In this document: one piece after another, positions 1 to 5,772 of the stretch
Numbering within the stretch: position 1 is the first letter of the stretch
Layout of the letters: each line of letters begins with the position of its first letter
NCBI GenBank assembly: GCA_023433835.1
Contig: JAEYTW010000308.1
Coordinates: 1-5,772 of the forward strand
Length of the DNA stretch: 5,772 nt
DNA from: Pseudomonadota bacterium
GTDB lineage: Bacteria; Pseudomonadota; Alphaproteobacteria; Ferrovibrionales; Ferrovibrionaceae
Direction of reading: 5' to 3'
Notes under the pieces: model-generated
What the model saw: only the letters and a program-made list of their open reading frames with translations
What the model was told of the DNA's origin: nothing
The model's database searches: none
Position numbers and translations under genes: made by a program

Positions 1-103
1 GCGCCCTTCGGGGCCCGCGCGGCCGCAAACTTGTCCGAGCCATGAAACCGGGGGGCGGGGATCCACGTTTTCCACCCGAACGGACTATTACGGAGCCCCC
101 GCC
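1..103. other. Leader region upstream of the YfdX-like gene
   Basis: No gene is visible here. Positions 3-14 can form a short GCCC-TTCG-GGGC stem-loop with a UUCG-type tetraloop, but no T-run follows it, so a terminator for an upstream gene is only a weak possibility. A GGAG ribosome-binding sequence at 92-95 lies 8 bases before the ATG at 104 and supports that start. I could not find a convincing -35/-10 or -24/-12 promoter. Confidence 0.4.
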
Positions 104-790
104 ATGAACACCCTCGCCCGCCTCGGCTGCGGCGTGGCCTTGAGCCTCGTGCTCGCCGCCCCGGCCTTCTCCCAGACCTACATGGTCGTCGAACAGGTGA
201 TGGTGCGCACCTGGCGCGACGCCACCCCGCAGAATTACCAGGCCATGCGCGACGGCTCGGCCGATACCGTGCGGCTGATCAGCGATGCCCGGGCCGAAAT
301 CGCCCGTGGCAATCTGCCGCTCGCCCAGGACCATGTCGAGAGCGCCTTGTCGATCCTGCAAGGCGTCAAGTCGCTCGACCCCATCGTGTTGGCGCGCGCC
401 ACGATCGAGACCACGCAGAAGGCGCCGGACGGCCAGTTCCTGGCCCAGTTCCAGCGAGACATCATGCCGCTGTCGACGACGATCCAGGGTTACCAGGCGG
501 TGGGCAATGTCGTCCCCGCCCAGCAGGCGATGGCCTCGGCGGTGGCGGCGGCCAATGCCGGCAATATCCCGCTGGCGCGCAGCGAGTTGGCCCGCGTGGG
601 TACCAGCCTCGACCCGCTGATCGCGGCGCTGCCGGTCAACCATACCTATCACGCGCTGGCCGAAGCCGGCGACGTGCTGCGCGCCCGGCGCGGGCCGGAA
701 GGCGATCGCCTGCTCGCCGAAGCGCAGAAGGACATGACGTTGAAGGTGGTCGATATCAGCGGCGGCAATTCGACGCTGGTGCGAAACTGA
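104..790 (+). CDS. Secreted helical protein, YfdX family-like
   Basis: This 228-residue protein starts with a typical Sec signal peptide: positively charged MNTLARLG, a hydrophobic core at about residues 8-20, and a likely cleavage site near the APAFSQ sequence (residues 19-24). It should therefore be periplasmic or secreted. The rest is Ala- and Leu-rich and predicted to be almost all helix. Two copies of a G-N-hydrophobic-P-L-A motif (residues 69-74 and 153-158) begin similar helices 84 residues apart, suggesting an internal duplication. The pattern of gene-dose helices (ARAEIARGN..LAQDHVESAL) and the overall length resemble the YfdX family, a periplasmic stress-linked family of unclear biochemical role; this assignment is by feel and could be wrong. 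The start is supported by GGAG 8 bases upstream. It stands alone, convergent with dctA, and nothing links it to dicarboxylate transport. Confidence 0.8.
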   Translation: MNTLARLGCGVALSLVLAAPAFSQTYMVVEQVMVRTWRDATPQNYQAMRDGSADTVRLISDARAEIARGNLPLAQDHVESALSILQGVKSLDPIVLARATIETTQKAPDGQFLAQFQRDIMPLSTTIQGYQAVGNVVPAQQAMASAVAAANAGNIPLARSELARVGTSLDPLIAALPVNHTYHALAEAGDVLRARRGPEGDRLLAEAQKDMTLKVVDISGGNSTLVRN

Positions 791-807
791 CGATCTTCCT
801 ATAGGGC

Positions 808-877
808 CTTGCGACCCGCCGGGGTGCTGGAGGCGATCAGGGCCGATCGATCCCTCCAGGCCCCGGCGGGCCGCAAG
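808..877. terminator. Long hairpin between convergent genes, candidate bidirectional terminator
   Basis: Positions 808-824 pair with 861-877 with one mismatch (A814 opposite C871). After a small asymmetric bulge (825-826 against 860) the stem continues as CTGGAGG (827-833) with CCTCCAG (853-859). An inner stem, CGATC (834-838) with GATCG (845-849), closes a six-base loop. It fills almost the whole 88-bp gap between the stop of the YfdX-like gene (790) and the stop of dctA (879). No T-run follows on either strand, so a classical intrinsic terminator is not proven; the position and stability make termination or 3'-end protection for both transcripts the best guess. Confidence 0.6.
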
Positions 878-878
878 T

Positions 879-2237
879 TCATTCGGCCGCGCTATAGTGG
901 CGCGGCTGAACCGTGGCCGGCACGCCTTCGGCCAGAATCTCCGGCGCGTCGGCGTCGACCATGGTCTCGTTGTCGAGCACCCGGGCCATCCGCTCGGTGT
1001 CGAGCGCCCCTTCCCATTTGGCTATCACCACGGTGGCGACGCCGTTGCCGATCAGGTTGGTGATCGCGCGCGCCTCCGACATGAAGCGGTCGATGCCGAG
1101 CAGCAGGGCGAGGCCGGCTACCGGCAGCGTATCGATCGTCGACAAGGTCGCGGCCAGGGTGACGAAGCCGCCGCCGGTCACCGCCGCCGCGCCCTTAGAG
1201 GTCAGGAGCAGCACGCCCAGGATGGTCAACTGCTGGCCGAGGCTGAGATCGACGTTGGTCGCCTGGGCGATGAAGATCGCGGCCATCGTCAGGTAGATCG
1301 AGGTGCCGTCGAGATTGAACGAGTAGCCGGTGGGCACGACCATGCCGACGACGGGCTTGGCGCAGCCGAGATTCTCCAGCTTGGCGATCATCCGCGGCAG
1401 TGCCGATTCCGATGACGACGTGCCGAGCACGATCAGCAGTTCTTCCTTGATGTAGCGGATGAACTTCCAGAGCGAGAAGCCGGTGAAGCGCGCGATCAGC
1501 CCGAGCACGACGGCGACAAACAGGAAGCAGGTCAGGTAGACCGAGGCCATCAGCTGGCCGAGCTGGACCAGCGAGCCGATGCCGTATTTGCCGATGGTGA
1601 AGGCCATCGCGCCGAAGGCACCCAGCGGCGCGAAATACATGATCATGCCGATGATGCCGAACAGCACATGGCTGGTCTGGTCGACGACGTTGACCAGCAG
1701 CTTGGCCTTGTCGCCGAACTTGGCCAGCACCAGCCCGAACAGCACGGCGATCAGCAGCACCTGCAGGATCTCGCCCTTGGCGAAGGCATCGACGAAGGTC
1801 GTCGGGATGATGTTGACCAGGAAGTCGACGGTAGACAGCGACTTGGCGCCGGCGGCATAGCTCGCCACCGCCTTGGCGTCGAGATGGGCCGGATCGGCAT
1901 TGATGCCGTGGCCGGGCTGGACCACGTTGACGACGACGAGGCCGATGACGAGCGCCAGGGTCGTGACGACCTCGAAATAGAGCAGCGCCTTGAGGCCGAC
2001 CCGGCCGACTTCCTTCATGTCGCCCATCTTGGCGATGCCGACGACCACGGTGCAGAACACGATCGGCGCGATCATCATCTTGATCAGCTTGATGAAGGCA
2101 TCGCCGAGCGGCTTGGCCGCCGTGCCGAGATCGGGGGCCACGGCGCCGAGGATGACGCCGACCGCGATGGCGAACAGAACCTGGGCATAGAGCCGCTTGT
2201 AGATCGGCTTGCGCGCAACGGGGGCCGCTGCCTGCAT
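879..2237 (-). CDS. dctA: C4-dicarboxylate/H+ or Na+ symporter DctA
   Basis: This 452-residue inner-membrane transporter of the DAACS (glutamate/dicarboxylate:cation symporter, SLC1-like) family imports succinate, fumarate and malate by cation symport. Visible signatures are the N-terminal IYKRLYAQVLFAIAVG segment, many hydrophobic spans, the serine-rich re-entrant loop TSSSESALPRM (residues 273-283), GYSFNLDGTSIYL (304-316), TSKGAAAVTGGGF (346-358) and the substrate-site region from GIDRFMSEAR to NLIGNGVATVV (381-404). Length is normal for DctA (about 430-450). I chose the ATG at 2237 rather than the upstream in-frame start at 2288 because GGAGG lies 7 bases ahead of it, because the family begins there, and because the sigma-54 promoter at 2273-2287 would lie inside the longer version. 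Activation by DctD, encoded on the same strand further upstream, is expected. Confidence 0.96.
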   Translation of the reverse strand: MQAAAPVARKPIYKRLYAQVLFAIAVGVILGAVAPDLGTAAKPLGDAFIKLIKMMIAPIVFCTVVVGIAKMGDMKEVGRVGLKALLYFEVVTTLALVIGLVVVNVVQPGHGINADPAHLDAKAVASYAAGAKSLSTVDFLVNIIPTTFVDAFAKGEILQVLLIAVLFGLVLAKFGDKAKLLVNVVDQTSHVLFGIIGMIMYFAPLGAFGAMAFTIGKYGIGSLVQLGQLMASVYLTCFLFVAVVLGLIARFTGFSLWKFIRYIKEELLIVLGTSSSESALPRMIAKLENLGCAKPVVGMVVPTGYSFNLDGTSIYLTMAAIFIAQATNVDLSLGQQLTILGVLLLTSKGAAAVTGGGFVTLAATLSTIDTLPVAGLALLLGIDRFMSEARAITNLIGNGVATVVIAKWEGALDTERMARVLDNETMVDADAPEILAEGVPATVQPRHYSAAE

Positions 2238-2272
2238 GACGTTTCCTCCACTTTGTTGTCGGCGGCCTGATC

Positions 2273-2287
2273 GCAAGGGGCGTGCCA
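2273..2287 (-). promoter_or_regulatory. Sigma-54 (-24/-12) promoter of dctA
   Basis: On the minus strand the sequence is TGGCACG-CCCC-TTGC, an exact match to the RpoN core consensus, with the -24 GG and -12 GC separated by the required 10 bases. Transcription should begin near position 2262, giving a leader of about 25 bases that contains the dctA ribosome-binding site. Sigma-54 control of dctA by DctD is established in rhizobia and pseudomonads; here it is supported by the sequence match and by the dctD gene in the same window. Confidence 0.93.
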
Positions 2288-2315
2288 AGCGGCCGATTCA
2301 AGGAAACCGGTCGTT

Positions 2316-2328
2316 GCTGCAATGCAGC
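2316..2328. repeat. 13-bp palindrome in the dctA control region
   Basis: GCTGCA-A-TGCAGC is a perfect 6+6 palindrome around one central base, between the dctA -24 element and the candidate DctD sites. Its half-sites differ from the TCCGCCGA half-sites further upstream, so if functional it would bind another regulator. It may also be chance in GC-rich DNA. Confidence 0.35.
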
Positions 2329-2346
2329 GCGGCACGAATCCGCCGA
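2329..2346. promoter_or_regulatory. Candidate second, degenerate DctD site
   Basis: Positions 2337-2346 (AATCCGCCGA) repeat exactly the spacer and right half of the perfect palindrome at 2361-2378, while the left half (2329-2336) keeps only the CGGC core. The centres of the two sites are 32 bp apart, about three helical turns, so both would face the same side of the DNA. Paired strong and weak activator sites are known upstream of rhizobial dctA; the assignment to DctD here is inference. Confidence 0.55.
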
Positions 2347-2360
2347 GGCCGCGGCAGCGT

Positions 2361-2378
2361 TCGGCGGAAATCCGCCGA
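2361..2378. promoter_or_regulatory. Candidate high-affinity DctD upstream activator site
   Basis: TCGGCGGA-AA-TCCGCCGA is a perfect 8+8 inverted repeat. Its centre lies about 107 bp upstream of the predicted dctA transcription start, a usual distance for a sigma-54 activator. It ends 21 bp before the yjbR start codon, so occupancy could also affect that divergent gene. Binding by DctD is inferred from position and the presence of dctD. Confidence 0.65.
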
Positions 2379-2399
2379 CGGCCGTGCTAGGCTCGACCG

Positions 2400-2739
2400 A
2401 TGTCGGCTGCCGTCACCGAGAAACTGCGCCAGATCTGCCTTGCCCTGCCCGAGGCGGAGGAACGCGAAGCCTGGGGCGACCCCACCTTCCGGGTGCGGAC
2501 CAAGATCTTTGCCATGGAAAAACGCGGCGACGGCCGCGTCGCGGTCTGGTGCAAGGCGCCGCCGGGATCGCAGGCGGTGTTGGTCGGGGCCGACCCCGAC
2601 CGCTTCTTCGTGCCGCCCTATGTCGGGCCGAAGGGCTGGGTCGGCATGCAGCTCGACACGCGGCCGGACTGGACCGAGGTCGCCGCGCTCGTCCGCCGCT
2701 CCTACGGCCTGATCGCGCCCCGGAAACTCGGCCGGCTCG

Positions 2740-2750
<11 letters not shown>
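2400..2750 (+). CDS. MmcQ/YjbR family protein (DUF419)
   Basis: This 116-residue cytoplasmic protein has the family's normal length and motifs: an N-terminal helix followed by ALPEAEEREAWGDPTFRV (residues 15-32), the strand KIFAMEK (35-41), WCKAPPG (50-56), the DPDRFFVPPYVGPKGWVGM stretch (65-83) and a C-terminal helix with RRSYGLIAP (99-107). The YjbR fold is CyaY-like and thought to be DNA-binding, but no precise role is established. No clear Shine-Dalgarno sequence precedes the ATG, so initiation may be weak or nearly leaderless. It is divergent from dctA, sharing its 162-bp upstream region, and its last 11 bases overlap the 3' end of dctD on the other strand. A functional link with dicarboxylate uptake is not shown. 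Confidence 0.9.
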
Positions 2751-4069
<1,319 letters not shown>

Positions 4070-4077
<8 letters not shown>

Positions 4078-4828
4078 GCGCCATCACCCCATCCTGGCGC
4101 ACCAGCGCCGGTAATTCGACGATGAACCGCGCGCCGCCCTCGGCGACGTTCTCGGCCCTGATCTGTCCGCCGTGATCGGCGACGATGCCGTAGGAGATCG
4201 ACAGGCCGAGGCCCAGCCCCTCGCCGATCGGCTTGGTCGTGAAGAACGGATCGAACAGCCGGGTCAGCGCGTCGCCGGCAATGCCCGGCCCGTTATCCTC
4301 GACCACCACGCGCCACATTCCCCCGTCGGCCTCGGCGATCAGCCGCAGCACCGGGCCCGGCTGGCCCTGCATCGCGTCGAGCGCATTGCGCAGCAGGTTG
4401 ACGAATACCTGCTGCAGGCGCAGCTCGTCGCCCTCGACCCAGGCGGTCTCGTCGGTGCGGCGCCGGAAGTCGATGCCGTCGCGGCGCAGCCGCGGCTCGA
4501 TCAGCGCGATCGCGCGGTCGAGGGGCCGCGACAGCGGCAGCGCTTCGCGCCGCCGGTCGGACTTGCGGGCGAAGACCTTCAACTCCCCGGTCAGGGTCGC
4601 CATGCGCCCGACCAGATCGTCGATCAGGCCGAGATTGGCGGTCGCCTCGGCCGTGCCGCCGCGTTCGAGCAGCAGGCGGGCCGAGGCGAGATAGGTACGG
4701 ATGGCGGCAAGCGGCTGGTTGACCTCATGGGCGATCGCCGCCGACATCTGGCCCAGCGCGGCCATCTTGGCGGCATGGACCAGTTCGTCCTGCGTCGCCC
4801 TGAGCGCCGCGGTGCGGGCGGCGCGCCC
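4070..4828 (-). CDS. dctB: DctB sensor kinase, catalytic core only (N-terminal half missing)
   Basis: About 250 C-terminal residues of a DctB-type histidine kinase are present. The segment begins near AARTAALRATQDEL and continues into the HisKA helix with GQMSAAIAHEVNQPLAAIRTY, where the autophosphorylated His codon is at 4727-4729. It then has the N box (VNLLRNALDAM), G1 box (EDNGPGI), F box (FDPFFTTK) and G2 box (GEGLGLGLS) of the HATPase domain. NQPLAAIRTY is typical of DctB. A full DctB is about 600 residues with two membrane helices around a periplasmic dicarboxylate-sensing domain; none of this is here. The frame stays open to 5077, but beyond about 4828 the translation is Ser/Arg/Ala-rich nonsense antisynchronous with the PilZ gene, so I exclude it. 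The stop codon overlaps dctD by 8 bases. As it stands the protein would lack its sensor, or the sequence is an assembly chimera. Confidence 0.88.
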
Positions 4829-5129
4829 TGCGGTCGAACGAGGTGAAGCGCAGCCCCGCGCAGTAGCCCGGGTCGCCGGGCCGCTCGCCGCGCACGATGC
4901 GGACGACCTCGGTCTCGGCGTCGAACACGAGATCGCTGCCCGGCAGGGGGAACGAGACGAGCACCGGCTCTCCGAGCTCGACGCGCTCGTCGCACGCGAG
5001 CAGCACGCCCTCGGCGGACGCGTCGAGGAAGCGCTCGCCCACGAGGCGGAACCCGTCGAGCGAGACGGCCTGCCCACGCGAGGACACGAGGTGACGATCA
5101 GTGCGGCGGAAGCGTGCGACCCGGCTCAT
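4725..5129 (-). CDS. PilZ-domain protein, 3' end replaced at the join
   Basis: The frame encodes 134 residues, of which about the first 102 form a single PilZ domain, a c-di-GMP-responsive fold. Visible features are an N-terminal RRTDR that fits the RxxxR motif (residues 8-12), DASAEG (36-41) matching the D/NxSxxG motif, GEPVLVSFPLPG (53-64), then strands ending in YCAGLRFTSFDRRAR (89-103). After about residue 102 (position about 4826) the translation is simply the dctB sequence read in another frame until the stop at 4725, so the natural C-terminus is lost, probably only a few residues. I chose the ATG at 5129 over the GTG at 5174 because GGAGG lies 7 bases upstream and PilZ proteins commonly start this way. 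Leucine codons here are 8 CTC and 3 CTG, unlike the CTG-leaning dct genes. It follows rnhA on the same strand. Confidence 0.8.
   Translation of the reverse strand: MSRVARFRRTDRHLVSSRGQAVSLDGFRLVGERFLDASAEGVLLACDERVELGEPVLVSFPLPGSDLVFDAETEVVRIVRGERPGDPGYCAGLRFTSFDRRARRPHRGAQGDAGRTGPCRQDGRAGPDVGGDRP
4813..4830. other. Junction between dctB and the PilZ/rnhA block
   Basis: On the minus strand, PilZ coding sense runs down to about 4826 and DctB coding sense begins at about 4823 in a different frame. Both frames are open across the point, but protein homology switches sharply. The exact breakpoint lies in a GC-rich stretch of alternating G and C and cannot be fixed by eye. The two sides also differ in codon use. 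Confidence 0.75.
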
Positions 5130-5210
5130 ACGGCGACCTCCAGCGGCGATGGTAGGTCGAAGTCCCACATCCACGCCAGAAACCGGGGACAGGATCGCCG
5201 CTCACAACCC

Positions 5211-5233
5211 CCTGAGAACACGCGTGTTTCAGG
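5211..5233. repeat. Near-perfect palindrome with one bulged G
   Basis: CCTGA (5211-5215) pairs with TCAGG (5229-5233), and AACACGCGTGTT (5217-5228) is itself a perfect 12-bp palindrome; G5216 is the single extra base. Flanking ACCC (5207-5210) can pair with GGGT (5236-5239) across a CA bulge. It forms the left internal arm of the 154-bp element. Confidence 0.7.
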
Positions 5234-5239
5234 CAGGGT

Positions 5240-5282
5240 CGTGCAAACTGCCAAGAACCCAGGGCATTCTTCAGTTTGCACG
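5240..5282. repeat. Strong hairpin inside the 154-bp element
   Basis: CGTGCAAACTG (5240-5250) pairs perfectly with CAGTTTGCACG (5272-5282). After a CC bulge (5251-5252) the stem continues with AAGAA (5253-5257) and TTCTT (5267-5271), closing a nine-base loop. No T-run follows on the minus strand, so it is not a standard terminator for rnhA. The one-sided bulge recalls the asymmetric hairpins that single-strand transposases recognise. Confidence 0.7.
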
Positions 5283-5349
5283 GGTATCGCAAATACTCCC
5301 TGTGAAAACGGGTACTTGGACCGGGAGATCCTGTCCCCGTCTGACCGCG

Positions 5350-5772
5350 TCAGGCGCGCTTGGATTTCACCCAGCCGCTCGACTTGCGGGCGGTGACGGC
5401 GACGCGGGCGAGCTCGTCTGCGCGCTCGTTGCCGGCGAAGCCCGAGTGGCCGGGCACGTACACGAGGTGCACGTCGGGCACCGCGGCGAGCGCCTTCTTC
5501 ACGTGCGCGACGAGCTCGGTGTTCGCCTTCGCCTTCCAGCCCTTCGCGAGCACGCCGATCGAATACTGGCTGTCGGTGCGGATCTCGAGCGGACGCGACT
5601 CGCCCGGGTAGAGCTCGGCCACTCGCAGGATCGCGGTGAGCTCGGCGACGTTGTTGGTGCCGATGCCGAGGTACTCGCTGAGCTCGCGGCGCTCTTCGCC
5701 GTCGTCGACCACGACCCCGAGGCCGGCCGGGCCGGGGTTGCCGCTGCACGCGCCGTCGGCGTACGCCACCAC
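5350..5772 (-). CDS. rnhA: Ribonuclease HI, 5' end cut by the window edge
   Basis: The 140 residues present cover almost all of a type 1 RNase H, which cleaves the RNA strand of RNA-DNA hybrids in the cytoplasm using two metal ions. Numbering from the first residue in the window, the catalytic set is complete: D6 in YADGACSGNPGP, E44 in NNVAELTAI, D67 in RTDSQYSIG, H109 in VPGHSG and D119 in NERADELA. KGWKAKANTELV (77-88) corresponds to the substrate-binding handle region. Family proteins are about 145-155 residues, so only a few N-terminal codons are missing; the GTG at the window edge could in principle be the start but more likely is internal. The gene ends in a Lys/Arg-rich tail (SGWVKSKRA). 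Codon use is CTC- and GCG-rich like the PilZ gene. The 154-bp palindromic element starts 12 bases after its stop. Confidence 0.94.
   Translation of the reverse strand: MVAYADGACSGNPGPAGLGVVVDDGEERRELSEYLGIGTNNVAELTAILRVAELYPGESRPLEIRTDSQYSIGVLAKGWKAKANTELVAHVKKALAAVPDVHLVYVPGHSGFAGNERADELARVAVTARKSSGWVKSKRA

Larger units (their letters stand above)
5185..5338. mobile_element. 154-bp inverted-repeat element (REP/MITE-like), non-coding
   Basis: The element is bounded by perfect 12-bp inverted repeats, GGGGACAGGATC (5185-5196) and GATCCTGTCCCC (5327-5338). Inside are three further foldbacks with bulged bases (5211-5233, 5240-5282, 5282-5300). GC content by hand count is about 58 percent, clearly below its flanks. 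No open frame of note lies in it and no flanking target duplication is visible. Such GGGGACAG-ended palindromic units resemble REP sequences mobilised by IS200/IS605-like (RAYT) transposases in proteobacteria; that family link is from memory and is inference. It lies between the rnhA stop and the PilZ start. Confidence 0.55.

Noticed and set aside
3..14. UUCG-loop hairpin as a terminator of an upstream gene
   Set aside because: The stem is only four pairs, no T-run follows, and the upstream context is outside the window.
2286..2298. Possible IHF site on the minus strand (AATCGGCCGCTTG)
   Set aside because: It matches only 7 of 9 fixed positions, lacks the AA of the core, and overlaps the -24 promoter element, where IHF would not help activation.
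1195..2322. 375-codon minus-strand frame overlapping dctA
   Set aside because: It is an Arg/Ala/Pro/His-rich out-of-frame reading of dctA, which has full family motifs in its own frame.
4829..5077. N-terminal extension of the dctB frame up to 5077 as a novel fusion domain
   Set aside because: The Ser/Arg/Ala-rich translation is the PilZ gene read in the wrong frame, and PilZ motifs and a good ribosome-binding site are present in the other frame.
5240..5282. Intrinsic terminator of rnhA
   Set aside because: The stem is strong but neither side has a T-run, and it lies inside a larger inverted-repeat element.
5185..5338. Integron attC site or CRISPR repeat
   Set aside because: No conserved attC core sites (GTTRRRY and its partner) were found at the ends, and there are no repeated direct units with spacers.

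Overview
The window is high-GC DNA in two parts that do not seem to come from the same genome background. Positions 1 to about 4820 look alphaproteobacterial (Rhodospirillales-like is a guess): a C4-dicarboxylate uptake gene (dctA), its sigma-54 regulator pair (dctB-dctD), a YjbR/MmcQ protein and a secreted YfdX-like protein, with many GCC and CTG codons. Positions from about 4830 to 5772 carry a PilZ-domain gene and rnhA, with CTC- and GAG-dominated codon use more like Myxococcota or another deltaproteobacterial-type lineage. The organism names are inference from codon style and protein feel only.

Layout: 1-103, short leader; 104-790 (+), secreted helical YfdX-like protein; 808-877, long hairpin filling the gap between two convergent genes; 879-2237 (-), DctA transporter; 2238-2399, control region with a textbook -24/-12 promoter for dctA (2273-2287) and upstream palindromes that fit DctD activator sites (2361-2378 and a degenerate copy at 2329-2346); 2400-2750 (+), YjbR/MmcQ protein; 2740-4077 (-), DctD; 4070 to about 4828 (-), kinase core of DctB only; about 4813-4830, the join; 4725-5129 (-), PilZ gene whose last codons are replaced by out-of-frame dctB sequence; 5185-5338, a 154-bp palindromic element with 12-bp perfect terminal inverted repeats; 5350-5772 (-), rnhA, cut at its 5' end by the window edge.

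How it works: in the known Dct system, DctB senses C4-dicarboxylates and phosphorylates DctD, which binds upstream sites and drives sigma-54 RNA polymerase at the dctA promoter. Almost every part of that circuit is visible here, including the promoter and candidate activator sites. The exception is the DctB sensor half (periplasmic domain and membrane helices), which is missing because the sequence switches to the PilZ/rnhA block.

I do not see a clearly new multi-gene system. The items most worth a second look are the dctB/PilZ join (assembly chimera or real rearrangement), the 154-bp inverted-repeat element beside rnhA, and the tandem palindromes shared between the dctA and yjbR upstream regions.
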